Positions 9,200-21,200 of a stretch of 64,000 bases of DNA are shown piece after piece. The first letter of the stretch is position 1, and each line of letters begins with the position of its first letter. This DNA is from Haliclona indistincta (Eukaryota > Porifera > Demospongiae > Haplosclerida > Chalinidae). A program made the position numbers and the translations under genes. The notes beneath the pieces are model-generated. The model was not told the DNA's origin, did not search any database, and worked only from the letters and a program-made list of their open reading frames with translations. The stretch is taken from positions 16,022,174 to 16,086,173 of the forward strand of contig OZ024785.1 in the NCBI GenBank assembly GCA_964017065.1, read 5' to 3'.

Positions 9200-11344
9200 A
9201 TGGCTGAGAAAGAGACGAGTGTTCTTGTCGGCGTGTGCGACACAGCTTGCCCTGAGCCCCGCCTGTCACCATATGAGAACAAGATTGGAGGATACCCCGT
9301 GAGATAGATGTAGTGTCTTTGTGAATTATTGCGTACGAGCTCTGCAAATCAATCCACTACTATTTCTTGAGCCTGATAGTACCAAAAATGATATTTTAGT
9401 TGCCCAAGATGTTCAATGATGTTCATATCTCGTATAGGACCTCCTCCCTGGCTGTTCCCTGTCTGCTCCTCCTCGATGTGCCGTGTGTGGCTGTGATCTG
9501 GTGCTACTGGTCCAGGTATACTGCCCTCTAGAGGGATCACCTTATCATCGCTCACTACACGTGTTCTGCTGTACCCAGCAACAATGCTGGTCAAAACCAG
9601 AGAGGTATGACGTAGCTACAGTAGTGCCTAGAGGAATGAGAGCATGTGTGCACTGTATGTGCGGAGATGATAATTAAAAACTGATGCTAATAGAAAGTTC
9701 AATGATCGCACGAAAATGGAAATTCTTGTTCTCTCTGTTATCTGTACAGTTGGTTGGTATTGCGCTCACAAGCTATGGACCATAGCAATGACCATCAGGC
9801 ACAACAAGAGGTGTGTAATGGCGGCAATCAGCAGATTACTACCAATGGCGCCTTCTCTCTAGAGGAATGGTGCACCTCTGCTACTGACTGGGGGTAAGAA
9901 CATGCTTGTCTCTCTCATTTGCAACTTTGATACGATCTTTAACGCTAATCTCTTTATAGATCTACTGTTAAAAATGTTACTGAGTCTCTTCATCACAGGG
10001 AAGGTGATGATGGTGATACTACTCTAAGAGACACTGTTACCAGCTCATTGCAGCAGCAAGCCCCGCCTCCTGATCATGTGACTCCACTTGTTGATCACAT
10101 TACATCATCAATGAAGCACCTGACTCTACCAGCTTACCATGGCCCATGCTATCACTCATTCTATATCAATGTGTTTGAGGAACATTCACTGTATCACAAT
10201 GGAGGTGACCTGGACCACGCATACGAGCTGTTAGAACAGTATAACAGCAACACCACCAATCATGCTGCTGCTGTTGGGAGTGGAGGAGAGGTGTATGAGA
10301 AGGCTGGTGCTGGTCATGGAGACACCACCTTTCACAAGTTTCAAAAACAGTTGAGCAAGTGTCCTCGCCAGGTGATCAGGTTAGTCACAAGTGACTTACT
10401 AACTCTGTAACTTAACTAACTCTAATAATCTGTACAGCCGAACTGAAATAAAATATTGAATACCGTAGAGCTGGTTCCTTTCTGCAAATAGTTTTGCAAT
10501 TAATAAAAAAAATTGCATTGTGCCTGTTTCAAATTCAAAACAATTTTTATGCTGCGAAAAAAGCTACTATGTGTGTTGGTATGTTGTGGTCTCCTGTTAA
10601 AATTATAAGTATTATCACTGGAAATTTTCACCCATTCGTGTTGACTTGAGTAAACATGCTAGTGTAAATCATGTCGGCATTGCTGCTGCTGCTGTCTAGA
10701 AAGTATTTTGGCTTTTTGATTTACAGAGGTTTTCCTGCTTCTTGCAATAGTAAAGCGTAGACTGTAGAGCGTCACCTCATGCACTAATGTGTGAAGGCAT
10801 TGTTATCTTATTCACACGATGGAGAATGATCAAAGACTTCACACATTAGTGCATGAGGTGACGCTCTACGGTCTACGCTTTACTATTGCAAGAAGTAGGA
10901 AAACTGCTGTAGCAAGTTTTAGACCACATATGAAATATTTTGAATGGGCGTAAATTTGCTTTGAATAGTAACACCATCAATCATGGTCTCTCTCTCAGAT
11001 ATGATAGGAGGGGTGACCCTCTCTCAATCAGCTCCTCCCATCATCCGCTCAGTGCCGTGTGCTCTCAGTGTGGTAGTCGCTGTGTGTTTGAGCTACAGAT
11101 TATGCCGCCATTGATCTATCTACTCCAGCAAGCAGAGAGTCAAGCACACTCCAAGCCCTCATCACCTGTCCCTAATGTTGTGGAGTTTGGCACAGTACTG
11201 GTATACTGTTGTGAACGAAGCTGTTGGGATGGTAGTAGTGCTGGTGACAATAGTACTAGTAGTAGTGGGTGGAGACAAGAAGTGATTGTAATACAGCAAG
11301 ATACAGAGACTGCTCAATTGACTCATTTGACTAGATCACATTAG
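9200..11344 (+). CDS. PDCD2L: PDCD2L-like protein (programmed cell death 2-like)
   Basis: Five exons: 9200-9298, 9438-9604, 9750-9893, 9960-10379 and 10999-11344; total 1176 nt (391 aa; vertebrate proteins are about 360). Recognised segments are SKLGG-equivalent ENKIGGYP, the Cys-rich CAVCGCDLVLLVQVYCPLEG, EEWC...DWG, then the C-terminal PDCD2_C domain with EVYEKAGAGHGDTTFHKF, VCSQCGSRCVFELQIMP and VEFGTVLVYCCERSCW. The family acts as a chaperone-adaptor for ribosomal protein uS5 and 40S subunit assembly and export. The gene shares its promoter with HEMK2 and ends 9 bp from the stop of the convergent F-box gene. The large last intron holds a palindromic MITE. Confidence 0.92.
10735..10893. 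mobile_element. MITE family A copy (PDCD2L intron 4), long palindrome
   Basis: Arms of about 65-70 bp (cttcttgcaatagtaaagcg ... tgcactaatgtg) pair with an inverted copy across a short loop containing TTCACACGATGGAG. This is the most symmetric of the four family A copies. Confidence 0.85.
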
Positions 11345-11353
11345 TAGTCTGTG

Positions 11354-11881
11354 TTATGTTTGTGACTCAGCTATCAGTTTAAAGTTGTTCACTATCAGTC
11401 GATGACCTCCTCCTCCTCCAGCGTTCCTCATCACTGTATAGCGGTCACCTGGTCGTGCCTCAGTCACCACAGCATGGTCGCTCAGCTCGGCTGACTTGGT
11501 CTCTTCCTCGTGCAGTGCTAATCCTATCCAGGAATGACTCTCGGCTATTTTCTTGTGTTTTCTCATTAAAATCACGTATATCTGTCCTTTGCGGTTACCA
11601 AACCCCTGATCTTTCCAAGTCAGAGATATGGTCAGTCTTTTGACTGGACGAGTGAGGATAGGTCCGTTGAAATACAGCTCAGGGCACCAGTGTCCTTTAC
11701 GTGGTCCATAGATGTGGAAGTCTAGTCCGCGCATGACGACGAAAGACGGTAGAGAAGAATAGAGGCGACGACACGTCCTAGCCAGGCGTACTGTATCCTC
11801 TGCGCTGAGGTAGGTCACTATATGCTGCAGTACAACAGCTGGTAGTAGCTCCAGACGTGCCGAGCCGTATGAGCTAGCCAT
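11354..11881 (-). CDS. Single-exon F-box protein
   Basis: The 175-aa protein starts with an F-box (residues 9-50: LELLPAVVLQHIVTYLSAED ... RLARTCRRLY). The remaining about 120 residues form a beta-rich domain of unknown name with WIGLALHEEE and a conserved-looking VMRNAGGGGGHRLIVNNFKL end. F-box proteins usually present substrates to SCF ubiquitin ligases through SKP1, so the second domain is the likely substrate binder. It is convergent with PDCD2L (9 bp between stops). The start codon overlaps the target-site duplication of a 1.1-kb palindromic transposon, so the 5' UTR or promoter is either transposon-derived or lies more than 1.1 kb away. It could be a retrocopy, since it has no introns among intron-rich neighbours. 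Confidence 0.8.
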   Translation of the reverse strand: MASSYGSARLELLPAVVLQHIVTYLSAEDTVRLARTCRRLYSSLPSFVVMRGLDFHIYGPRKGHWCPELYFNGPILTRPVKRLTISLTWKDQGFGNRKGQIYVILMRKHKKIAESHSWIGLALHEEETKSAELSDHAVVTEARPGDRYTVMRNAGGGGGHRLIVNNFKLIAESQT

Positions 11882-11886
11882 AGCTC

Positions 11887-12995
11887 CGAGCAGGGGTCCG
11901 ACACAGACTGATTTAGCGTACAGATTTCACTGAATGGGCCAGTTGCGTGTAAGGCGAACTATTTTAATGATACAGTCGATTTCAATTGCGTTTGAACATG
12001 GCGTGTTCCGTGAAAGCACTGCGTAGCCCTTTGTGTGGCTCTGTGAGACACGGAATCTGTTCAGACGAATTGTAAAGAACAGACGGACGTCACTTGAACA
12101 GTTTCCGTGGCCCACAGATATACATAAAGGGCTACGCAGTGCTTTTACGGAACACGCCATGTTCTAGTCTAGCTAGCCATGTTCAAACGCAATTGAAATC
12201 GACTGTATGCAAATTGACATAACGTCACTTCCGGACTGCTCGTAGCCGCCTACTTGTGACCTACTTTGTATGGAGTTCATTGAGAAAATATGAGTTTTTA
12301 AAACTTCGCGGGCAGCCAAAACTTGGCGCATGTGCAGGATCTAAGAATGCGATGCGCAACTGCTACCATTGGCACATGCAACGCAGTAAAAACAGAGACG
12401 ATCGGTGGAGGCGCGGTCGAGAACGAGCCATCACTGTACAGCTAGGTAAGCCAATGTGACGAGCGATGAAAACGCGAATACTAACACAGCTTAACTAATG
12501 GTAAAGCAAGATGCTCACTAGATTGCTCGAGAGACAGTGAAAGGTGACAGATTTGATACTTACATTGCGAGTGATGACAATCTAGGCACGCATTTTGCCT
12601 CTGACAAAAAGAGCATACCCAGCTGTACAGTGATGGCTCGTTCTCGACCGCGCCTCCACCAATCGTCTCTGTTTTTACTGCGTTGCATGTGCCAATGGTA
12701 GTAGTTGCGCATCGCATTCTTAGATCCTGCACATGCGCCAAGTTTTGGCTGCCCGCGAAGTTTTAAAAACTCATATTTTCTCAATGAACTCCATACAAAG
12801 TAGGTACAAGTAGGCGGCTACAAGCAGTCCGGAAGTGACTTTACGTTCAATTATCAATAATTAAATTCCTTGGCTCTTACACGCAACTGGCCTATTTAGC
12901 GCGGAATTTAGAGTGACTTCACTGATTTAAATAAGCGTGGGTGTTAGTACACAGGAAAATGCTGAGTTTATAGTCCTGTGTCGGGCCCCTCGCCG
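11887..12995. mobile_element. Nested palindromic DNA transposon (MITE/foldback type)
   Basis: The 20-bp termini (CGAGCAGGGGTCCGACACAG at the left; inverted at 12976-12995 with four mismatches) are flanked by a 6-bp direct repeat TAGCTC (11881-11886 and 12996-13001). Subterminal sequence GGCCAGTTGCGTGTAAG is also inverted at about 12876-12893. Two further palindromes lie inside: 11971-12207 (arms about 60-65 bp) and 12242-12444 / 12620-12821 (arms about 200 bp, few mismatches). No transposase ORF is present. The ORFs in the arms are symmetric artefacts. Confidence 0.85.
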
Positions 12996-13001
12996 TAGCT
13001 C

Positions 13002-13576
13002 GCGCCCTATAATAGTCCCCTGATCCGATACAGCAGTTGTCTGGTGTGCATGATGCAACACGTAGAATAGAATTAGGCAATGAAAGCAGCTTGAGCCTGA
13101 CCGCCTCCTAGCTAGCTCTGGTGACAATTAAATTTCTAAAACTTGTTGTTTAGATTGTTACAGCTATGTCATGGATCAATCAGCTGCAGACTATAACCCG
13201 CACACTCTCATTTACTCCATCCTGGCCTTAAATTTATACTGGTATAATTATATTCAGTCAATCAGTGTTTTGTATTATAATTATTGTTAATTGACACATG
13301 TACGTATCTCAATCGTTGATTCGTCACAGAAAAAAAATGTATTGTAAATAACTACAAAGACCACATAGTGAACACACAATGATAATGATACAAGCCATGC
13401 AGAGAAAATAACAGAGTCATGATCATAATAACAAACAATAATTAGAACACATCAAACAGAGTAATACAAGAAACTAACATGCTATTAATTATAGCAAAGT
13501 TTATTGTGCATAAGGAAAAAAATTAACTCGATGGTCAATTGTGCAAATATTTATTATACATTGTTGTCTTCAGCAA
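13002..13576. other. AT-rich intergenic sequence
   Basis: No gene, RNA or repeat that I can support. Several short A-rich runs precede the 3' end of the next minus-strand gene and may contain its polyadenylation region. Confidence 0.5.
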
Positions 13577-16500
13577 TCAATCGTTATTCGGTGGTGCAGC
13601 AGGAATTGACTTGAGAGCTCTCACTCTGCCCTCCCAGCCCAGGGCACCTTCTCGTTTCTCATTCTCAATAAGACGTTCAATAAATTCTTCACGAGTACAA
13701 GAAAGAGGACTACCGATAATTTCATGAAGACGATTCAAGCATAGTCGCATCTTGTTGGCTACTGCATAAAAAAAGTCTTTGAAGTTATCAACGTCAGTAG
13801 CATTGAGTTTATACAAGAAAGTATTTTCATTATCTTTAACATCAAAGAATTTTTCAATTCCTGTTTCACCGCTCTCATCTATGTTTTTTATCTCTTCAAA
13901 GGTTCTTGTCTTCGTGACCTGGTACATTTCAAACCTGTAGGAAGTGCTATTGTGGTCACTCAATGAACAGTCACTGTCGAACAGTTGACAGACACCATGC
14001 ACACTCTGCATTTTCGGTACCATATCCATCTGGCATTGCCATGCAGTTGAAGATGGTATCATCGTCGGTGACTCTGCACAGACTATGGCATGTGATTTTA
14101 CACTTAGAACAACTAGTGGCTCGAGACCCACGAGAAACTATATCAACTATTTTGCGTTTTGTTGTGATACTTGTCACAGTGCGGTTTAGGCTTTCTGGGT
14201 CAGCTTCAACGACCTTTAATGCATCAATAAATAGCGCTATTTCATCCATCTTGGACAACAGAGCACGAAGCACATGATAAGCACCTCCAACGACAGCCTC
14301 TAGCTGCTGCATTTCTAACAGCTCTCTCTCAGTCAGCTTCTTGCTCCATGGCTTTTTCTTAGCTAAATCAGTGAACATCGTTTCAAATGATTTTGTGCTC
14401 ATTTCCCATAATTTGAGCAAATTACGATCAGTTGGCTGTGTCTTAAAGAACGAAGAGTGGTCAAACCCAAAATAGTCTTTATAGTGAAGCCTGGCATTGC
14501 TCATGGCACTGAGCACATCTGGTTGCTGACTGGCATCAGCATGAGTAGCTAACACTAGCACATCACTACTGGTCATTCTAGTAATAGCATTCAATACAAA
14601 CTGCTGTGATGGTGTGATGCTAGTTTGTGACGCATCTATCACAAACCCGATAGCATGCAACTGATCAATGATCTCAGTGAACATGTGCTCAATCTGGCTA
14701 ACAAACTGCTTGTTTTGTTCCTCGCTGTCTCCAAACCCAGGTGTGTCAATGACTGTCAGATCAAACTGAATAGGAGAACCCTCTCTTTGTTTGAAGGTAT
14801 AGGCTGTGGTGCTATCGGTCTTGTTCATTTCTGCTATTTGCAGACGAACATCATCCTCATAATGAACACCCATTAGGTGGTTGGCTATGCCATTCAATAG
14901 GGTGGTCTTGCCAGAGCCGCCTGGCCCTATCAGCAATATCACCCTGTGTGGCACTACGTTGACAGGGTATGGTATGGGATGGTACTTGCCCACGAATACC
15001 TTAGCTACACCGCCCTTCTTCATTAACTCATGTGTGGGTAACTGATAAAGTGCTGGACTACCCTGGGTACTGATCTCAGTGCAGTCAGCTAGAACACGAT
15101 CTAACATACGGCCAACTCGAGATACCTTTAACTTGATGGGATCACTCAGGGGGCTATCAGGACTGACCCCACCAGCAGTACATCCCTTTACCTTTGCTAG
15201 GTAGACTCTTTCTGGAGTAAGATCAATCAGTTTTGCTTCTTCTTGGCAACTAGTGGTAGGTTGAGAGAGCCATTCATCAGAGTCTTGCTGCTTGTAAAGA
15301 ACAGTGTAAGAATTGATAGAGTCAACACCTTTAGGTTTATCCCAGACCAGTTGAATACTGTCTGAAGTGACTTTGGACACCTTTGGCTTGCCTGGCTGGC
15401 CAGGGAGCATGAACTCTGAGGAAACACCATTCTCATACAGCGATACAAGAGGCACTTTATCATTATTGCAAGCAGTCTCACTATCACCGTTCACAAGTAC
15501 ATACTTCACGTCATCTCGGTCAGCATTGGCTGAAACAAAATCCAAGAACAAGCGTAGTTGAGAACGTAACTCGCTCAGCACAGATCGATCATTGTACCAC
15601 TGCTTACCACCGGTATCGTTCTCCTGTGTTATCACTCTCTTACTGGCATAAGCTTCTAGCCCCGTGACCTGAGCATCTGCCTGCCCTGAGATATTAAAGT
15701 CGAAGCACAGGATTGTGTCTATCTCTAGTCCAGCTGTCATCATGTCCAACTCTCCTGGCTCAAACAAAAACTGGATCTTTGGTTGCTTCTTGAGAAGATC
15801 AAGATACATTGTAAGCATATTAACCTCCTTCTCTTTGCCGGTCATCCATTTCTCAAGACTTTGTATGTTAAAAGGAGACCTGTAGTTTTCCTCAAGAACC
15901 TCAGAAAGTTCGGCATCTTCCTTAGTACAGCCTCGAATTTCAGGTAATAGTGTAGATAGCTTCTTCTCTAGTCCAACCCTGTAGCTAGTGATTGCCCTCT
16001 TGGTAGTCTCTACTTGGTCCTTGATTCCGACAAACAATGAACAGACATCGCTATTAACCAAGTCATTGCATCGCATTTCACACACCCTCAGTCCCTCCAT
16101 CAATGCAACCACTTCATCAACTAGTGTAGTACTGATCTCGCGCACCATCCTTAGTGCCTTGGTGTCCAATTCCCCTAAGGGATACAACCAAACCTTCTTT
16201 GGAACACTCTTTCCTTTAAGAAGACCGGGCAACTCTTGGTACAAGTTGGCCGCATCTTGGAATGTTGCTGGTTGCTTGGGCAGAATCAAATCGCCATAAA
16301 ACTTACATTTCAACTTGTCCTCTTCATTTCTGTCACTAGTGTTAATAGTTACCTTCCCTTCACCTCCTATAGCAAGATTCTTTAGGCCTGGAAGACCTCC
16401 AATTTTTACCTTCAAGTCGCCTTGAACCTTCTTGATGTTTTCGTCACAGCTAACCTCTTGATCAAATACAAAGAAAGCGTCGGCACCATACAGCATTGCT

Positions 16501-16943
16501 GTAACCACGTGTGTGGCAATATCTCTATCAAAAACGTCCTGATATTCAAACTTGCCTAGCTGTCCCATTGTCAGTTGCTCGAAGCTTGAGGTAGACTTGT
16601 ACCTGAGGCTCACTCGTGCTTGATGCTTGGAAGACTTTTGATCTTTCAAAAATTTAGCTGCACCTTCTACATGCACCAGTCCTCCTAGCAGACTGAGCTT
16701 CAATCCGGCATCAACGTCTAGCTGGAATGATTTGCTGCTGAGGCTGTCCTCTGCGATTACTTCAAAGTCAGAAGTCTCTTGGCTCTTTCTGTCAACAACT
16801 TTATTGAGTGTGTCAGCATTCCACAGAGTGACCCCAGGAATTAGACTATCTCTACGGCAGTCATACAACATGCCCAGACGAAAGGGTCGCCCTAGACAGG
16901 GCTTTTCTAGCGCAACAACTCCCGTTCCAGACATACCTCGCAA
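13577..16943 (-). CDS. Stonustoxin-like (MACPF-fold)/FN3/GTPase protein, C-terminal frame break
   Basis: The main ORF (16943 to 13971, 990 codons) begins with a region of about 480 residues resembling the N-terminal part of fish stonustoxin/neoverrucotoxin-like proteins (CLGRPFRLGMLYDCRRDSL; LYGADAFFVFDQEV). A fibronectin type III domain follows at about 515-610 (PGKPKVSK ... IQLVWDKP). An AIG1/septin-like P-loop GTPase comes next: GPGGSGKTTLLNG near residue 670, DTPGFGDSEE near 730 and THAD near 780. A Cys-rich segment is at the end. In metazoans this architecture is a cellular, presumably immune or stress-related family; it is not itself evidence of a venom. The coding pattern continues in another frame from about 14040 to 13577 (184-codon ORF overlapping by about 160 bp). 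A one-base indel or a very short intron therefore separates the GTPase part from the last about 130 residues. Confidence 0.75.
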
Positions 16944-18016
16944 TACACAAACAGCAATAATTAGTGTATTATTTCACTGTGTAAATAACTAGTCTAAACT
17001 CGCTCTATTACTCTACTAAGAATGTGAGTTAGTAGCTATAGGCAGGCTGTGCGACACTTTTAGAGCTAGCACGGTGCACGTGATGCCAGATAGCAAAGAG
17101 AGGTATAGACTTACAGCTACTTAATTGCTGATGACAAGTCCAAACAACTGAACAATATAGCACTTGCATTCAGAAGCAGTAGAAATATTCCTTATCAGCT
17201 GGTTGGAAATGAGGAACCTATAACAGCAACATTATGTATGGTTATATACTGACCATGCACGCAATACTTCACATGTCAATTAACTCACTTGATGGAGAGG
17301 CTTTGAAACGATGTGATTCCCCAGCAAGCTGTGCTTACTATAGCAATAGCTACTGACTCACTCAGTGATGGTGCTTCCTATAATCTTATCACCAATAATG
17401 TGTATGTCAACTGTAATTGTACGTATTAGGAATTTTGCTCCCACAGTTTACATTATTGGTCATACAGTCCAAACTTGATCCAATGCTCAAAATAGCTCAA
17501 TGCAGCTGTGCCTATTATTAGCACCACTATTAGTGGTAAGCTTGCATCTATGAGCCAGTGCTATCTGATGGTCAAGAAGCATTTGAACCATCAGCAATCT
17601 TGTGCAGGCTCGCTCATTCGCAGACTGTCATGATCACCAAATTAAAGATTCTATTAACTATTATGAATTTAGTGACAAACCATTGGATGAGTCCCTAAAT
17701 CTTTATGAGTTAATTCAAGTACATTATTGTGTAACAAACCTCTAGGCACTGGTTTGTTACATGGATTGGTAGCTGAGTAGTCTCTTGCAAGTTAATTATT
17801 CGCTTTAGCAGCTACAGAGCCCTGGTAGGCATTACCCAGCTGCCTCACCAATAACATCCACGTCTAGAGAGATGTGTTTCCCAAGCGGCTTATCAGCACT
17901 TCTGTTGCTTAGATTATGCAATTGTAGATTGGTTTAATTATACTCAAAGTGTATATATGAATCAAACTCAAATTTGAGTGACAATAATAACTGATAATAC
18001 GTTGAGAAGCTACTGA
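16944..18016. other. Intergenic sequence without recognised genes
   Basis: I looked for splice-flanked coding on both strands and found none. It contains the upstream region of the stonustoxin-like gene and the 3' flank of the AlbA_2 gene. Short direct repeats such as 'ccaataatgt' occur near 17390-17455. Confidence 0.45.
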
Positions 18017-20361
18017 TCAGTAACGAGGATGATATGATGGTCTATAGTATAATGGGTTGCCAGGTGGATACAAAGAGTGGGCGTGTTCTATGGGTAGTGG
18101 AGGGGGCGGGGCTAGCGGTGGAGGGGGTGGTGCTAGCCATGGAGGAGGAGGTGGTGGTGCTAGCCGTGGAGGAGGTGGTGGGGCTAGCTGTGGTTGGATC
18201 TGTGTCAAAGGACGTACTGGACGATAGGACCATCTACAAGTGCTCAGTTTCGTAGGCGCTGGTGGAATAGAGGAGTATGATCCATGAGATAGAGGAGGAC
18301 AGGGAGCTGTACCAAGGAGAGGTCTAGAGAGAGAAGAGCTCTTGCTGATCACAGGAGCAGCATTAGGTAGCGGCTTAGAGAACGAAGAGGTGACAGGAGC
18401 AGTGCCTGACTGTAGCTTAGTGAGATATGTGCTAGTGGGAACACAGACACTGGTTATTTGCTTGATGGGAGGAGCATTCTCTTTAGAAGAAACAGCGCTA
18501 GTAGAGAGAGAAGAGGTCTTGTTAGTAGTACTTGATGGTGGTTTGTGAAGTGAGACAGTGGTCTTGTTGCTGGTAGTAGTGATGGCAGCAGATGAGGAAG
18601 GCTTATCATTCGATGAAGAACTCTTGATATCTGCAGTGACGAAACATGTGCAAATAATCAAAGTCACTCGAATCAGATCAGAGCAGCATTGTATTGTCGA
18701 CATAGATGTTCTGCAGTTGTAGTGTGTGTTAGTATTGTAAGTTGTAACATGTGTGTGTACCTGATTGAGTGACGCTGGGCTCTTGCGTCCTCAGAGTTGG
18801 TTTAACTATTACTACAGGACGAGACACAGTATGTGGGCGGGACTGCTGTGCTGATGATGGGCGGGGCTTCTCTTCTGATGGTGCACAAGGCTTCTGTGTT
18901 GGTGCCGGGCGTGGATTTTTCTCAGGGCGTGGTTTTTGTGCTGGGCGTGGATTTTGTACTGGAAGAGGGTGTGGTTGAGGAGTTGGAGTTTGTCCAGTAC
19001 CGTACTGTAGATAACAGAACGCACACCATGAGAGGGTGTCTCTGTCATGCAACAACAATATGACTAGAGTATAGTGTCAATGTGTACAGTAACCATGACA
19101 ACCGACAAAGAAATCATTTTTAGCTAATCTTGAGGCATCACATGAAGCTATTGTACTATGAGTGATGAATCAACTAGTTGGTGTGAACAGAACACCAAGT
19201 CATGCTGTCCTTTCCTTCTCATTACAAGCAGCTGACCTTGTCAAATCTCTCAAACAAGTGTCTCTTTATCTCCTGAGGGACCAGCGGACCATATGGCACA
19301 CCACTATCAGTACGTGTGTACACCTGTAGTAACCATAGCAACTATAGTAACCATAGCAGCCATAGTAACCATAGCAACCACACAATAATTATTAAACACA
19401 TACATATGCACATAAAATTTTTATAAAATTTATTTATTTACAAACAATTGCTAACCATAATAATTATTTAACTCCTCACTCACCTCATGGAACTCATCCT
19501 CATACAGCTGGCAGCGTACACCAGGAGACACCCTGATCTGAACCACTACTAGCTCTGGTTTATTGATCGGATTTTTGCTTGATGAGGTGGATACCACTCC
19601 AGTGAATGATACCCTATAATGGAATATACAGACACCTCCTCACAACAACATATCATTATCACTGTAAATATAGAAATATTCATGGTAGCCGTGGTGTCTG
19701 ATTACGAAATATAGCGATTTAATCACTTTTATCATAGTCAATAGTATTACTACACTATCTATGCTTTATACAGGACAACGCCCAATGTTATCCCAAAAAC
19801 TATGGTCACACCGTCACAGTGTACATGGGTATTGACAGATGAGGTGCCAGTAGCCTCTCTCTCTTCTCTCTCACCTATACATTGCTGGGTCCTCTCCCTC
19901 CCCTTCTCCCTCTCTCTCCCCTTCTCTCTCTCTCTCTCCCTTTTCTCTCTCTCTTAACTCTCTCCCTCACCTATACAATGTTGGGTCCACAAATGGATGC
20001 ATGTTTCTTATTGTTCGATCTATTATGAGACGTAGTAGATCTTCTTGTTTTCGGGTAATAACTTCACCATATATTGTACCTGATGGTGAACAATTACATT
20101 TACTGATTAAGTAATCGATTAAAAATGAGCTTTAGTGGGTGTGGTTTAGTAGGTGTGATTGTAGAAAATTATAATCAGTACAATCCTTAGAGGGAATGAT
20201 GATCTGACGCACCATTAGGACGAACTCCAAAACAGAGAATTCCACCATTTCCGTTTAAAAAGGACCCAACATGTGTTCTAATCACCTGATTGAGGGAGGG
20301 AGAGAGAGAGAGAGAGAGAGGAGGAGAGGGAGGGAGGGAGAGAGGGAGGGAGGGAGGGAGG

Positions 20362-20418
<57 letters not shown>

Positions 20419-21022
20419 AGGAGAGGGAGAGAGAGGGAGAGAAGAGGAGAGAGAGTATAAGTTCACAGGTGTACATATCAATTTAAATCTCAGTAGGTTA
20501 CACTGCATAGTGCACCTAGTGCACAGTGAGCTGCTTACCTAGTGCTCAGTGAGCTAGCTGCTTACCTTGACTACTTCTATCTCTGTGAATGGCAGTTCTC
20601 TGACTATCGAGTGCCATCTATCATCAGTGTAGCCGATCTTCTTGAACTGATAAAAGAACCTGAGAAAACAGCACAAAACAAGCAACAGATTAACTAATGG
20701 GTTGAGCTCTGGTAGTACATGGTTTGTTTGCTGTAAAGAAGAGTCACCTTCATGTACTAATGTGCTAGTCACTGTTGTCTTTATTCACACGATGGATCAG
20801 AGACTGAACACATTAGTGCGTGAAGGTGACACTTCAGTATTGCAAGGAATAAACTCCTCATGAAACTGTTTGGTGCATAACTCACTTCTCTTCCCTCCTA
20901 GCTTGTTTCGATGGAGGCTCACTCTGTGTGTTAGAACGCCGTCATGAGAATACACGACACGGCAACCGGTATCTACTACATACCTCGTCTAGGGGAGCTC
21001 CTCGCGGTCTCTTGAGCGGCAT
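18017..21022 (-). CDS. Schlafen-type AlbA_2 domain protein with proline-rich tail
   Basis: Nine exons: 20984-21022, 20886-20923, 20566-20659, 20213-20285, 19971-20079, 19484-19613, 19237-19323, 18761-19004 and 18017-18630; total 1428 nt (475 aa), all phases consistent. After a basic start (MPLKRPRGAPL) comes a domain at about residues 40-165 with GNGGILCFGVRPNG, GEVITRKQEDLL, and a beta-rich end. This is the signature of the AlbA_2/Schlafen-like fold (GG-hhhFGV-x-x-G). The fold occurs in Schlafen and SLFNL1 nucleases/RNA-binding proteins and prokaryotic ATP-dependent regulators. The tail (residues 190-475) is Pro/Ser/Lys-rich with repeated APPPPP and KPRP motifs, probably disordered. I cannot say whether the nuclease residues are kept. 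It is divergent from EXOSC6 with 178 bp between starts. Confidence 0.82.
20294..20456. repeat. (GA)n tract at a splice acceptor
   Basis: Reads as CT in the sense of the minus-strand AlbA_2 gene and ends 8 nt before its exon 4 acceptor at 20286. Confidence 0.9.
20733..20845. mobile_element. MITE family A copy (AlbA_2 gene intron 2)
   Basis: Contains GTCACCTTCATGTACTAATG and its inverse CACATTAGTGCGTGAAGGTG around the shared centre TTATTCACACGATGGA, ending with TATTGCAAG. Confidence 0.8.
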
Positions 21023-21200
21023 TCTGAGCTACAATCAGGACTAGAGAGATAGAAACACGGAACAAGAAACAAATCAGCCCATTCAAAAATTCAAATTTCA
21101 GTTGCTGCTGCGCTGACACGCATGCGCACTTAACAGCGCACGTGCTAAAGTAAAGTTTTGATCGAGCATGCAATAATCTGACTATCTGTGCGCTGTCGCT
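21023..21200. promoter_or_regulatory. Bidirectional promoter, AlbA_2 gene/EXOSC6
   Basis: 178 bp lie between divergent start codons. It contains CACGCATGCGCAC near 21118, close to the NRF1 consensus, and a GCGCACGTGC element near 21137. No TATA box is seen. Confidence 0.65.

Noticed and set aside
12256..12784. Two similar ORFs facing each other
   Set aside because: They are the two arms of a 200-bp palindrome within a MITE; no coding signal beyond symmetry.
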